64,000 nt of DNA, from contig NZ_CP076133.1 of NCBI RefSeq assembly GCF_018736045.1, forward strand, positions 1,364,001-1,428,000. Direction: 5' to 3'. The DNA is from Flammeovirga yaeyamensis (GTDB taxonomy: Bacteria > Bacteroidota > Bacteroidia > Cytophagales > Flammeovirgaceae). The notes beneath the pieces were generated by a model. It had not been told where the DNA came from. It saw only the letters and a program-made list of their open reading frames with translations, and searched no databases. Position 1 is the first letter of the stretch. Every line of letters starts with the position of its first letter. The translations under genes and the position numbers were made by a program. Positions 36,401 through 45,786 of this stretch are shown piece after piece.

Positions 36401-38842
36401 ATGAACAAATACATTCCCTTGTTGCTCATGTGTTTTCTTGTACATCAAATACAAGCAAGCAATAGCACTTTAAACCTAATTCAATATTCAAAAGAAGATT
36501 CCATTAAAACGATGTATCAATCCGATTGGATAGATTTCAATAAAAATGGAAAGAAAGACATTTATGAAGACCCCACTCAGCCTATTGAAAAAAGAATAGA
36601 AGATTTACTTTCTCAAATGACAGATGAAGAAAAAATTTGTCAGATGGTGACGCTTTATGGATACGGTCGTGTGGCAAAAGATGAGCTACCAACAGAAGAA
36701 TGGAAAAACGAAGTTTGGGTTAACGGATTGGGTAACATCGATGAGCCATCGAACGGTGTTTATAAAGACGCGAAATATATTTTGCCTTACGAAAAGCACG
36801 TTTGGGCGACAAATGAAATCCAAAAGTTCTTTGTAGAAGAAACTCGTTTGGGTATTCCTGTAGAGTTTTCAAATGAAGGAATTCGTGGTTTGAATCATAA
36901 AATGGCGACCTCTCTTCCTGCACAAAGTACATTTGGTAATACTTGGGACAAAGACCTTTTTGTGCAAGCAGGAGATATGGTTGGTAAAGAAGCGAAATGG
37001 CTGGGTTACCATAATGTGTATTCTCCTGTGATTGATGTAGTAAGAGATCAGCGTTGGGGCAGAGCTGTAGAATCTTTAGGAGAAGATCCTTTTTTAGTCA
37101 CCGAATATGCTATTCCATTTGTGAAGAATATGCAATCGCATCAAGTAGCAGCTACGTTAAAGCATTTTGCTGTATATGCTATGCCGAAAGGAGCTAGAGA
37201 TGGTTATTCTAGAACCGATCCCCATGTTGCACCGAGGGAAATGTTCAACATTCATTTATATCCTTTTGAACGCACAATAAAAGAAGGAGGTGCGATGGGT
37301 GTTATGGCTTCTTACAATGACTATGATGGTATTCCGATTATTGCTAATCCCTTTTTTATGGATTCTTTATTAAGAAAAGAGTATGGAATGAAAGGCACAA
37401 TTGTTTCTGATTCTGATGCGGCGGCTAACCCTTGGAACAAACACCGTGTAGCAAAAGATTATAAAGAATCGGTAAGACAAGTTGTTCAAGCTGGGTTGAA
37501 TATTAGAACCACATTTAACCATCCTAAGAACTTTCTAAATCCTTTAAGGGAATTGGTGGCTGAAGGAGCTATTTCTCAAGAAGTTTTAAACGAAAGAGTA
37601 CGAACTGTTTTGTATACCAAATTTTGGGAAGGATTATTTGATCAGCCTTACAAGAATGAAGCAGATGGATCGAAAGTAAGAAATAAACAGCATCTAGAAA
37701 TTGCTAAAAATGCAGCTAGTGGTGCTGTTGTACTATTAAAAAATGAGGGTATTTTACCTATATCAAAAAGTGAATCAAAACGCATTCTTATTGTAGGACC
37801 AACCGCTACTCAAATTAGTAGTTCAAATTCTAGATATGGAGCATTGGATACGAACATCAAAAGTATTCTTGATGGCTTTAAAGATTATCTTAAAGGTTCA
37901 AACATCACTATTGATTATTGTAAAGGATCAGAATTATACGACGATAATTGGCCATCTTCTGAAGTATTAAGATACAGAGCATCTGAAAAAGACTTGAGGT
38001 TATTAAACGAAGCCAAAAAGAAAGCGGAGAAAGCGGATGTAATTATTCTTTGTGTAGGTGAAAATGAAAAGATGATTGGTGAAAATCTATCACGTAGCTC
38101 TTTAGACTTGCCTTCGACACAACAACATTTAGCCTATGCTATGATTGATACTGGTAAACCTTTAGTCGCAATTACAGTAAATGGAAGACCGATTTCTATA
38201 AATGATTTAGATCAAGATGCCGATGCTATTCTAATGGCTGGATTTTTAAATGAATTCCAAGGTGATGTCGTGGCAGAAACCATTTTTGGAAAGAATAACC
38301 CATCGGGTAAACTCGCAACCACATGGCCTAAAGCAGTTGGTCAGGTGCAACTAAATTTTCCTTATAAACCGTATTCTCAAGGTGGACAAGCGACTTCTGG
38401 ACCAAATGGTGTAGGAGAGAGTAGAGTGGTTCCTCCTTTGTATCATTTCGGTTACGGATTGTCTTACTCTACTTTTGAGTATAGCAATTTAACCATCGAT
38501 AATCAATTAGATAATAACGGAGCTGTGACCATTACTTGTCAGGTAAAAAACACAAGTAAAGTAGACGGTAAGGAAGTAGTACAGTTGTATTACAATGATG
38601 TGTTATCATCAGTAATTCAATACGAATGGCAATTAAGGGGATTTGAAAAAATTAGTCTCAAAGCAGGTGAATCTAAAAAGGTGAGTTTCCAGCTTTATCC
38701 TAAAGATCTTTACGTCTTAAATAAAGACTTTAAGAAAGCATTTGAACCTGGTGAATTTAAGTTTTTCATAGGTTCTAGTTCTGAGATCAAAAAGCTGGAG
38801 GGTAATTTTATGTACAACGGAAATGAAATGATTATCAAATGA
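36401..38842 (+). CDS. GH3 beta-glycosidase, second copy
   Basis: Periplasmic exo-beta-glycosidase of 813 residues with a signal peptide (residues 1-19, ending HQIQAS). It has an EF-hand-like calcium loop near residue 48 (WIDFNKNGKKDIYEDPTQ), which marks a subgroup of Bacteroidota GH3 enzymes. The GH3 barrel shows GIPVEFSNEGIRGLNH, RDQRWGRAVESLGEDPFLV, ATLKHFAVYAMPKG and the nucleophile Asp337 in TIVSDSDAA. The C-terminal domain shows LCVGENEKMIGENLSRSSLD and the FnIII-like end VKNTSKVDGKEVVQLYY. There is no PA14 insert. The SDSD nucleophile context differs from the other GH3 here, so the two probably cut different linkages. It overlaps the GH92 gene by 4 bases. Confidence 0.93.
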   Translation: MNKYIPLLLMCFLVHQIQASNSTLNLIQYSKEDSIKTMYQSDWIDFNKNGKKDIYEDPTQPIEKRIEDLLSQMTDEEKICQMVTLYGYGRVAKDELPTEEWKNEVWVNGLGNIDEPSNGVYKDAKYILPYEKHVWATNEIQKFFVEETRLGIPVEFSNEGIRGLNHKMATSLPAQSTFGNTWDKDLFVQAGDMVGKEAKWLGYHNVYSPVIDVVRDQRWGRAVESLGEDPFLVTEYAIPFVKNMQSHQVAATLKHFAVYAMPKGARDGYSRTDPHVAPREMFNIHLYPFERTIKEGGAMGVMASYNDYDGIPIIANPFFMDSLLRKEYGMKGTIVSDSDAAANPWNKHRVAKDYKESVRQVVQAGLNIRTTFNHPKNFLNPLRELVAEGAISQEVLNERVRTVLYTKFWEGLFDQPYKNEADGSKVRNKQHLEIAKNAASGAVVLLKNEGILPISKSESKRILIVGPTATQISSSNSRYGALDTNIKSILDGFKDYLKGSNITIDYCKGSELYDDNWPSSEVLRYRASEKDLRLLNEAKKKAEKADVIILCVGENEKMIGENLSRSSLDLPSTQQHLAYAMIDTGKPLVAITVNGRPISINDLDQDADAILMAGFLNEFQGDVVAETIFGKNNPSGKLATTWPKAVGQVQLNFPYKPYSQGGQATSGPNGVGESRVVPPLYHFGYGLSYSTFEYSNLTIDNQLDNNGAVTITCQVKNTSKVDGKEVVQLYYNDVLSSVIQYEWQLRGFEKISLKAGESKKVSFQLYPKDLYVLNKDFKKAFEPGEFKFFIGSSSEIKKLEGNFMYNGNEMIIK

Positions 38843-41019
38843 AACAATACTTATTAATTTTCTCTTTGATAATACTTTGGGTTTGTGATCAACCGACATC
38901 AAGGATAAATGGAGCCGATTATGTTGATGTTTTCGTTGGAACGGGTGAACACGGTCATACTTTTCCCGGTGCCACTATGCCTAATGGAATGGTACAATTA
39001 AGTCCAGATACAAGAAAATATGGCTGGGACGCCTGCAGTGGTTTTCATGACAGCGACAGCACACTATTGGGATTTAGTCATAGACATCTAAGTGGAACGG
39101 GTATTGGAGATCAAGGAGATTTCTTGATTACCCCATTTATAGATACATTATCCCTTCCTATAGGTTTTAAGAAATCATCTCAAAATGCTATGGCAGGGTA
39201 TTACGAGGTTCCATTGGATAATGGAATTCATGCACATTTGTCGACAACAGAAAGAGTGGGCATCCACCATTACACTAAAAATACATCGGGAAATTTAGGT
39301 ATTCATTTAGAAGTATCTTCTTTGCTTCAAGGTGGTTGGAGCATTGAGAGCGAGTATAAAATAATAAATGATAGTACAATTGAGGGCTACCACCATTCCT
39401 TAGGTTGGGCCTTCAGTAACAAAGTGTATTTTTATGCTAAGTTTTCATCTCCATTTGATCTTCAAAATTTAGAATTTGAGCAAGCAAAGGGTAAGAAAGA
39501 AGACTTGCATCTCGAATTAAATTTTGGTGATATCGACCAATTAGATATTGCCTTCGCATTATCACCCACAAGTACTGAAGGGGCAAAGAAGAACTTTAAT
39601 GCTGAATTTACTGGGTTTGACTATCAAAATTACAAGCAGAAATCAATTGCTCGTTGGGATACGATTTTTGATAAAATACAGATTGAGACGGATGATATTG
39701 ATGTATTGAAAAACTTTTATACTTCTTTATATCACACCTATATTCACCCCTCAATTAATCAGGATGTAGATGGGCAATATGTGGCTATGGATAAGCAACT
39801 AAAGCATTCTAATCATCAGAATTATACAATTTATTCCATGTGGGATACGTATCGTGCGGTGCATCCATTATTAACCATCATCGATCCTGAACTTACAGAA
39901 GAGTTTATTGAAAATATCATCACCAAAGGTGAAGAAATAAATGTTTTACCAAAGTGGCCATTGGCATCAAATATTACGGGGACTATGATTGGCTATCCAG
40001 CCACGGCCATATTATCTGATGCTTTTGCAAAGGGGTATGGAAGTAAAGAGCAACTGAGGAGAGCATTGGCGCTATCACTTATGTCAGCGAATTACAATCC
40101 TGAATTAATAGAACATCATATTGAATCTAGAAAAAATAGGTTAATGGCGTTGGATCAATATTATATAGATTCAATTGGGTATTCTCCAGCAGATATTTGT
40201 AAAGGTTCTGTGTCTTATGGTTTAGAAGTAGCTTATTACGACTGGTGTATAGCTCAAATGGCCGATTTGTTAGGTGAAAAAGCAATCGCTGATGAATTTT
40301 ACAACCGATCAAAAAGGTATGCCCATTATTTCGATCCCCAAACCAAATTTATGCGTCCTAAGAATTTAGATGGATCTTGGAGAAGTAATTTTGATCCTAA
40401 ACATTCTCAGCATGAAAATGGGGCATATACAGAAGGAAATGCATGGCAATGGTCTTGGTTTGTTCCACATGATCCACAAGGCCTGATCCAATTAATGGGA
40501 GGTAAAGAAGTATTTGAGTGTAAATTAGATGCTCTATTTTCAATGGATAGTGAGATTACAGGAGAACACGCCTCAGCAGATATTACGGGTTTGATTGGTC
40601 AATATGCACATGGTAATGAACCTAGTCATCATATTACATATTTGTATAATGAGATTGGAGAGATGGATAAAGGGAGGGTGATTTTAGATTCCATCATGAA
40701 TCATTATTATGCACCTACGCCCGAAGGAATTTGTGGAAACGAAGATGTCGGACAATTATCTGCATGGTATATTTTAAATGCTCTAGGTTTTTATCAGTTA
40801 GCCCCTGGAGATCCTACATTTACGATTGGTCGACCGATGATAAATAGTGCAATCATAAAAATTAATGGTGGTGATTTTAAAATCAACATTCACAACAATA
40901 AAAAATCAAATAAGAAAGTCGCTAAAGCGATGTTGGATAATAAAAAGTTAGAAGATAATACCTTTCAATTTTCTCAAATTCAACCTGGATCGACTTTGGA
41001 AATTTGGATGAAAAATTAG
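38839..41019 (+). CDS. GH92 alpha-mannosidase lipoprotein
   Basis: Calcium-dependent exo-alpha-mannosidase of 726 residues. Likely lipoprotein with Cys16 (ILWVCDQP). GH92 signatures: DVFVGTGEHGHTFPGATMPNGMVQLSPDT near the start, GFSHRHLSGTGIGDQGDF, then YSMWDTYRAVHPLLTI, then NAWQWSWFVPHDPQGL and the C-terminal GNEDVGQLSAWYILNALGFYQLAPG. The acid/base Glu of the family falls in EGNAW. Known members remove alpha-1,2/1,3/1,4/1,6-linked mannose from N-glycans or yeast mannan. A lone GH92 beside GH29 and GH2 suggests a glycoprotein-like or mixed algal glycan; the linkage is not predictable. Translationally coupled to the GH3 gene. Confidence 0.95.
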   Translation: MKQYLLIFSLIILWVCDQPTSRINGADYVDVFVGTGEHGHTFPGATMPNGMVQLSPDTRKYGWDACSGFHDSDSTLLGFSHRHLSGTGIGDQGDFLITPFIDTLSLPIGFKKSSQNAMAGYYEVPLDNGIHAHLSTTERVGIHHYTKNTSGNLGIHLEVSSLLQGGWSIESEYKIINDSTIEGYHHSLGWAFSNKVYFYAKFSSPFDLQNLEFEQAKGKKEDLHLELNFGDIDQLDIAFALSPTSTEGAKKNFNAEFTGFDYQNYKQKSIARWDTIFDKIQIETDDIDVLKNFYTSLYHTYIHPSINQDVDGQYVAMDKQLKHSNHQNYTIYSMWDTYRAVHPLLTIIDPELTEEFIENIITKGEEINVLPKWPLASNITGTMIGYPATAILSDAFAKGYGSKEQLRRALALSLMSANYNPELIEHHIESRKNRLMALDQYYIDSIGYSPADICKGSVSYGLEVAYYDWCIAQMADLLGEKAIADEFYNRSKRYAHYFDPQTKFMRPKNLDGSWRSNFDPKHSQHENGAYTEGNAWQWSWFVPHDPQGLIQLMGGKEVFECKLDALFSMDSEITGEHASADITGLIGQYAHGNEPSHHITYLYNEIGEMDKGRVILDSIMNHYYAPTPEGICGNEDVGQLSAWYILNALGFYQLAPGDPTFTIGRPMINSAIIKINGGDFKINIHNNKKSNKKVAKAMLDNKKLEDNTFQFSQIQPGSTLEIWMKN

Positions 41020-41331
41020 TTTGAAGTATTCTATTAATGGGTAGATATTCTAGTCGGTACGGGCGTTGCACTGCAACGCCCCTACGAACTATTAGAAATA
41101 AAAACCATAACAATATCTTTAAATGTACAGGTTGTTAAACGTTAGAATTTCTTGTATTTGAAAAATAAAATTTAACATTTGTATTAACACAACCTAAGAA
41201 AGTTTTATAATAATACAGAAACAAAAACATCGATGTTAAAGCGATCATTAAATAAGTAAAAAGGCTAAGTTATTTTAGTAATAATAAAGACCTTTGTGAC
41301 GATTTCAACTAACACAAAATCTCGATTCATT
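41020..41331 (+). other. Intergenic region with one palindromic repeat
   Basis: 312 bases between GH92 and the small membrane-peptide gene. Apart from the GC-rich palindrome at 41059-41083 it is AT-rich and holds no ORF worth calling. The promoter of the small gene is presumably in the last 150 bases. Confidence 0.5.
41059..41083. repeat. Palindromic repeat (REP-like), copy B
   Basis: GGGCGTTGCA and TGCAACGCCC (41061-41081) around a single C, matching copy A at 36328-36348 including the preceding AC. It lies 40 bases after the GH92 stop. Confidence 0.8.
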
Positions 41332-41481
41332 ATGAGTATTAAAGTTTTTGTACTGTATTTACTTTTACTAGTTTGTTGTTTATTTATTGCTTACGGAAAA
41401 GACTCTTCAAGATGTAAATCAAGAAAAGTGAAACTAATCAAGCAGTTTCAGACAAATGCTACATTATCAGCTAGACAGTAA
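41332..41481 (+). CDS. Small single-pass or secreted Lys-rich peptide (49 aa)
   Basis: ORF with a hydrophobic N-terminus (MSIKVFVLYLLLLVCCLFIAYG) and a basic 27-residue tail (KDSSRCKSRKVKLIKQFQ...). The ATG at 41332 is preferred over the GTG at 41296 because the signal-like helix then begins at once. A perfect terminator follows 10 bases after the stop, which supports a real transcription unit. The Cys pair inside the helix is not a good lipobox. Function unknown. Confidence 0.55.
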   Translation: MSIKVFVLYLLLLVCCLFIAYGKDSSRCKSRKVKLIKQFQTNATLSARQ

Positions 41482-41490
41482 AGTATCCCT

Positions 41491-41522
41491 AAACTCGGTA
41501 AGTATTTACCGAGTTTTTTTTT
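41491..41522 (+). terminator. Terminator after the 49-aa gene
   Basis: AAACTCGGTAA (41491-41501) pairs perfectly with TTACCGAGTTT (41506-41516) over a 4-nt loop, and the T-run continues to 41522. Confidence 0.9.
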
Positions 41523-41673
41523 ATGTTTTATCGAAAAATCCCTAAAAAGGGGGATGCGATGAATCTTAGTAATTTTGTACTTTTGAAATGTTGAGAAAAA
41601 TAATACTACTGTGTGACGATCTATGATTCTATACCCTTACCCCAAAGTACTTGTTCTAAAACAGGTACTTTTT

Positions 41674-43353
41674 TTATTGTGGATATCCTTGGTATTTCAC
41701 CCAATCAAAATATGCTTTGGTCTTTGATTTTGGATAGACCGAAGTACAATAAACACCTAGGTAAGCACCAGTATAACCACTGTTCCAACCATAGCTTAGT
41801 AAAATATCATTTTTCGTCTCCCCAATTGACTGATAGGTTTTTCCAGCATCAATAGAATAGTAATATTCATATTTTGTTGGAGTTGATTTTACTTTGAATA
41901 TGATATCTCCTTTATAGTTACTTAATCTTTTCTTTGCTACTATTTCTTCTTCTTTCTTTTTTTCTTTTGAGCGTACTGAAACTTCAAAATTACCATCGTT
42001 CTTCTCTACTAAAATAGAGATATAATTATCGTCTTTCTGATTGATCATGATGCCTGCTTGCTCTTTTTCTTTTTTAGGATTGAATTGCATTTTTGCTTCA
42101 AAATCAAATAAACTTTCTTTCTGACGAATCCCCATAAATGCATATTGTTCTCTTAATCCAATTTTTTGATTTATCGCATTCATTACTAATTGATTATTAC
42201 GAGTATCAATGGAATAAAAATCTAAAGGGACTCTTCTAAAGTTCCATTCATGATTTAAAATTTCACTATCGAAATGATCCACAAAAGCATCGTTTCTTAA
42301 TTGTGGTTGTTCTTCAAATGGAAGTTTTTCTTCTTTCATTATCCTACCATTTTCAGGGGAAACCACTGGCCAATCGTATTTAGGATCTTTCCACCAGAAT
42401 GGCTCTCTTTCCCAAGAAACCGGAGTTAAGAATGTTTCCCTACCCATATTACTTGCACGGTCAACATCTCCACGAATACCCAATGCGACCATGTACCAAC
42501 GACCATCTTCTAGTTGGATAATATCTGCATGACCTGTGCTATTTACCCAATTATCGTATGATAGGTTTCTAGTAGTAAGAATGGGGTTTCGTTCGTTAGA
42601 TACATATGGTCCTGTGATTTTGTCACTCACAGCAATCATCATAGCATGATTGTAACTTGTGCCACCTTCGGCGACCATCAAATAGTATCTGCCGTCGTGT
42701 TTATAGACGTGTGGACCTTCTACCCAAACACCTCCACAAGCACCACGATATAAATAATGTCTTTCTCCTTTCAACTTCCAATTGACAATATCCAATTGTT
42801 GGGTCCATATTTCACCTTCTCCTTCGTAGGTTGGATTATCAGGTGAATGAGTTCCTGTGAACCAAACGGTACCATCATCATCGAAAAAAATATCCGGATC
42901 AATACCTGGAGCACCATCAATAATATGTGGTTCTGACCATGGTCCGGCCGCATCTTTTGCCGTAATTATAAAATTAATTAATTGTGCATCGGCTCCTTTT
43001 TCTTTTGGGAGATATACATTGGTAGTAATAATATAAAATGTGCCTTCATGATATCGAATAGTAGGGGCGTGAATTCCTCCATTCTGTTGAACATCGACAA
43101 GGTTCATTGCTCCATTACATTGGTCAATTCTATGCAATCCATATCCTGCCCATTCCCAATTGACCAAATCTTTACTTTTATGAATAGGTAATCCGGGGAA
43201 GTATTCAAAAGAGGAATTGACGATATAATAGTATTCGCCATCGTAGGTAATAGAAGGATCGGGATAACCGCCTTGAATGATAGGGTTGGTAAATGTTTGA
43301 CTAAATAGATTTAGTGTCAGCAACGTTAATAAAATAGTAAAATATAATCTCAT
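41674..43353 (-). CDS. GH43 arabinofuranosidase/xylosidase-type enzyme
   Basis: Secreted glycosidase of 559 residues with a signal peptide (residues 1-19, ending LFSQ). The five-bladed propeller has the three GH43 acid residues in place: base Asp in GGYPDPSI, pKa-tuning Asp in PGIDPDIFFDDDG, and acid Glu in VWVEGPHVYKHDG. A C-terminal concanavalin-like/DUF1349-type beta-sandwich (about 360-555; NHEWNFRRVPLDF, EKEQAGIMINQKDDNY) matches the two-domain GH43 beta-xylosidase/arabinofuranosidase group. It is encoded opposite to the other enzymes of the locus and is probably regulated apart from them. Pentose release is the family expectation; the exact sugar is not certain. Confidence 0.93.
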   Translation of the reverse strand: MRLYFTILLTLLTLNLFSQTFTNPIIQGGYPDPSITYDGEYYYIVNSSFEYFPGLPIHKSKDLVNWEWAGYGLHRIDQCNGAMNLVDVQQNGGIHAPTIRYHEGTFYIITTNVYLPKEKGADAQLINFIITAKDAAGPWSEPHIIDGAPGIDPDIFFDDDGTVWFTGTHSPDNPTYEGEGEIWTQQLDIVNWKLKGERHYLYRGACGGVWVEGPHVYKHDGRYYLMVAEGGTSYNHAMMIAVSDKITGPYVSNERNPILTTRNLSYDNWVNSTGHADIIQLEDGRWYMVALGIRGDVDRASNMGRETFLTPVSWEREPFWWKDPKYDWPVVSPENGRIMKEEKLPFEEQPQLRNDAFVDHFDSEILNHEWNFRRVPLDFYSIDTRNNQLVMNAINQKIGLREQYAFMGIRQKESLFDFEAKMQFNPKKEKEQAGIMINQKDDNYISILVEKNDGNFEVSVRSKEKKKEEEIVAKKRLSNYKGDIIFKVKSTPTKYEYYYSIDAGKTYQSIGETKNDILLSYGWNSGYTGAYLGVYCTSVYPKSKTKAYFDWVKYQGYPQ

Positions 43354-43626
43354 TTAAGTTTGTAATAAGGGTTTTCGTAAATCAAAATTCACTGGTAATA
43401 TTACATATTATCAAACATTATAGCATTAAAAAGAAACACAAATTTTATTAAATGTTTATGTTTAAGATTAATCAATGAAAATTATTTTTAAAGCTCCTTA
43501 TTATGAATGATTTATGAATGGTTTAGTAAATTCTGTATAAATAAACATAATTTATATAGGGTTTTAGTTATTACTATTCACTTATGTTTTTGATTAAACA
43601 ATTTTAAATAGTGCGAATAGTTAAAT

Positions 43627-44268
43627 ATGAAAAAATTAATCCTATTAATTGTAGGAGCAATTATAGTAGTTGCTTGTAATAACAAAACACCTGAACCTAA
43701 AACAGAATTTGTCCCTGTACCAGGTGATACAACTGTAATTGTAATTCCAGGAGACACTGTTGTGGTCAGAGATACAGTGATTATCACTCCCGGTATTCCA
43801 ATTGGACCATCAACACCAATTTCTGTTCATCCAGTGAAACAAATTGAAGGCTATGATACATTAAAGGTGGCGAAAGATGGTGTTGTTGTAGGTATTATTA
43901 AATCGAATGAAACAATATCAGCTTGGAAAAAGATTGATACACAAAAGAAGCTATCAGAATACACCATGGAAATTGATGCTACATCAAGTCATGGTAAATC
44001 TTTTGTCAATGTATATCTGACTAAAGATGGAGAAGATAAGCGTATCTCTTATCATGTTGGGGGGAAAACGACTTACAAAGGAAAGTGGAGTATCGGAGAA
44101 GCAAACCCAGTAAGTACAGAGGAGATGCTTCAAAAGTATGGAGATTGGATTGTTCGTGATGACTATTTTGAATGGTCATTTGGGGATACAGGTAATTTCA
44201 TTTGGAGAAGTGGTGACTCTACACAGAAGGGTGGTGAGTTTGAAATCAGAAAATTTGATGTGAAGTAA
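43627..44268 (+). CDS. Unrecognised lipoprotein with Pro/Thr/Val-rich spacer
   Basis: A 213-residue lipoprotein with Cys17 (IIVVACNNK). After the anchor comes a low-complexity segment (residues about 22-60) rich in PGDT/VIV units, probably an extended spacer. A globular domain of about 150 residues follows, with no family I recognise (SEYTMEIDATSSHGKSFVNV ... WIVRDDYFEWSFGDTGNF). The latter looks beta-rich. The gene is divergent from GH43 and 37 bases upstream of another small lipoprotein gene, with which it may form an operon. Surface or periplasmic binding role is a guess. Confidence 0.7.
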   Translation: MKKLILLIVGAIIVVACNNKTPEPKTEFVPVPGDTTVIVIPGDTVVVRDTVIITPGIPIGPSTPISVHPVKQIEGYDTLKVAKDGVVVGIIKSNETISAWKKIDTQKKLSEYTMEIDATSSHGKSFVNVYLTKDGEDKRISYHVGGKTTYKGKWSIGEANPVSTEEMLQKYGDWIVRDDYFEWSFGDTGNFIWRSGDSTQKGGEFEIRKFDVK

Positions 44269-44305
44269 TAGAGAATAAATTTTCTCAATTTAGACTACAA
44301 ACAAA

Positions 44306-44509
44306 ATGAAAAACCTTATAAATAAAACTGTAAAAGTAGTAGCTGTTTCAGCAGTGATTACTTTATTTTTCTCTTGTTCTCCTGCTGTTGTCAAATCAAG
44401 CAGTGGACATAAAGTGAAACTTTCGAAAAGTTCTTTGATGGTTCAGCAGAGAATTCAACAAAAAAATAATCAGCAGAAAAGAGGAGGTAGAGGGTTTAAA
44501 GCTAGATAA
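44306..44509 (+). CDS. Small basic lipoprotein (67 aa)
   Basis: A 67-residue ORF with a lipoprotein signal and Cys24 (TLFFSCSPAVV). A short basic tail rich in Lys, Gln and Arg ends in KRGGRGFKAR. The tail motif GHKVKLSKSSL is reminiscent of RKVKLIKQF in the 49-aa peptide at 41332, but the match is too short to claim homology. A terminator follows. Function unknown. Confidence 0.6.
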   Translation: MKNLINKTVKVVAVSAVITLFFSCSPAVVKSSSGHKVKLSKSSLMVQQRIQQKNNQQKRGGRGFKAR

Positions 44510-44557
44510 TTTTATGATATAGCTTTGATGTGATTTTACCATACAGACTCACTAATA

Positions 44558-44594
44558 AAAAAACCACTTTCTCATTCAGAGAAAGTGGTTTTTT
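44558..44594. terminator. Bidirectional terminator between convergent genes
   Basis: AAAAAACCACTTTCTC (44558-44573) pairs perfectly with GAGAAAGTGGTTTTTT (44579-44594) over a 5-nt loop, with T-runs on both strands. It serves the small lipoprotein gene and the thioredoxin-TPR gene. Confidence 0.92.
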
Positions 44595-44616
44595 ATAGAT
44601 TTTAAACTTTATACCC

Positions 44617-45786
44617 TTAGTTATTTTTCGATAACTCTTTCAATAACTCTTCAGTGCTAGAAACATCTTGACCAGCAGCTTTACCAAGTTCAATTGATTT
44701 CTGAGCAGCCTCTATAGCTTTTTCAGTTTTACCAAGTGCTTTATAAACATGTGCTTGTGTATCAACATTTGCATAGTTAGCATCAATCATTACTGATCTA
44801 TTGATCCAAGTTAACGCTTTTTTCATATGCTTAGCTTCAACATTAGCTTCATAATATTTCCAAGCAAAAGAATTTAAAACAGAACTAACTCTTTTCTCAT
44901 CTGACATGCTAGCCGCTAATTGATCTACTGCCATATTCGCTTTAGCATAATCCTTTTTCTTCATGTAGAATTGAGCTTCAGATTGAGCAATAATTGAAGT
45001 TGATTCAGGAATTTCTTTTTTCACTAATTCAACTTTTGTATTAAACTCTTCTTCAGAAACGTTTGCTCTTACAGCATTTCTTAGAGTATTGTATGCTAGA
45101 TTATTTTTAGCCCCTTCAATAGCCTTTTCTTCAGCATCAATTTTATCGAAATAAGGTAATAACCCACTCTCTATACCAGATACGTAAGATGCTTTAATTA
45201 AAAGATCAGTATTTTCTTTTACTTTTAAGTCCCCATCAGTAACTAAAGCAAGGAATTTACCTAACATTACATCATCTGTCTTATAAGCACCATAAACCTT
45301 GTTTAGATATTTTGATAAATCCTCCTTAGAAGGTGTTTTAACATCATAAACATTCGCTTTTAAAGTCACTAATTGATTTTCTGGCTTGAGGGTTTCTTTA
45401 ATAGCTTCAACAAACTCTTCAGCCGGTAAAGCACCTACTAAACGATCGATTTCATTTCCGTCAGCATCAAAAAATAACAAAGTAGGATAAGCTTTTACTT
45501 GGTATGTTTTTGCCAATTCAATGCCTTCACCTTTTTCCATGTCAATCGCAATGTTGATGAAGTGTTCATTCATCACATCACCTACGATTTTTTCTGGAAA
45601 GACTTTCTTTTTTAGCATTTTACATGGTCCACACCATGTTGTATAAGCATCTAAGAAGATGTACTTGTTTTGTTTTTTTGCTTCAGCTTTGGCTTCAGCG
45701 AATGTGCCTTCAAAAAATTCAACACCTTGTGCGAAAGAGGCAATGCTAATCAATAGCATAGAGAATAGTGAAAAGATTCTTTTCAT
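44617..45786 (-). CDS. Periplasmic thioredoxin-fold protein with C-terminal TPR-like region
   Basis: A 389-residue exported protein with a signal peptide (residues 1-19, ending ASFAQ). The thioredoxin domain (about 22-140) has the active site AYTTWCGPCKMLKKKVF and cis-Pro in VKAYPTLLFFD. The remaining 240 residues are alpha-helical, with TPR-like units near the C-terminus (ALTWINRSVMIDANYANVDT, AHVYKALGKTEKAIEAAQKS). This architecture is common in Bacteroidota as DUF255/thioredoxin_7-type proteins of envelope redox homeostasis. Its partner is not known; the TPR part may hold a client protein. Monocistronic, with a terminator at each convergent end. Confidence 0.88.
   Translation of the reverse strand: MKRIFSLFSMLLISIASFAQGVEFFEGTFAEAKAEAKKQNKYIFLDAYTTWCGPCKMLKKKVFPEKIVGDVMNEHFINIAIDMEKGEGIELAKTYQVKAYPTLLFFDADGNEIDRLVGALPAEEFVEAIKETLKPENQLVTLKANVYDVKTPSKEDLSKYLNKVYGAYKTDDVMLGKFLALVTDGDLKVKENTDLLIKASYVSGIESGLLPYFDKIDAEEKAIEGAKNNLAYNTLRNAVRANVSEEEFNTKVELVKKEIPESTSIIAQSEAQFYMKKKDYAKANMAVDQLAASMSDEKRVSSVLNSFAWKYYEANVEAKHMKKALTWINRSVMIDANYANVDTQAHVYKALGKTEKAIEAAQKSIELGKAAGQDVSSTEELLKELSKNN

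Noticed and set aside
41296-41331. GTG-started 12-residue extension of the 49-aa peptide
   Set aside because: It would put a polar stretch in front of the signal-like helix; the ATG at 41332 is more natural.
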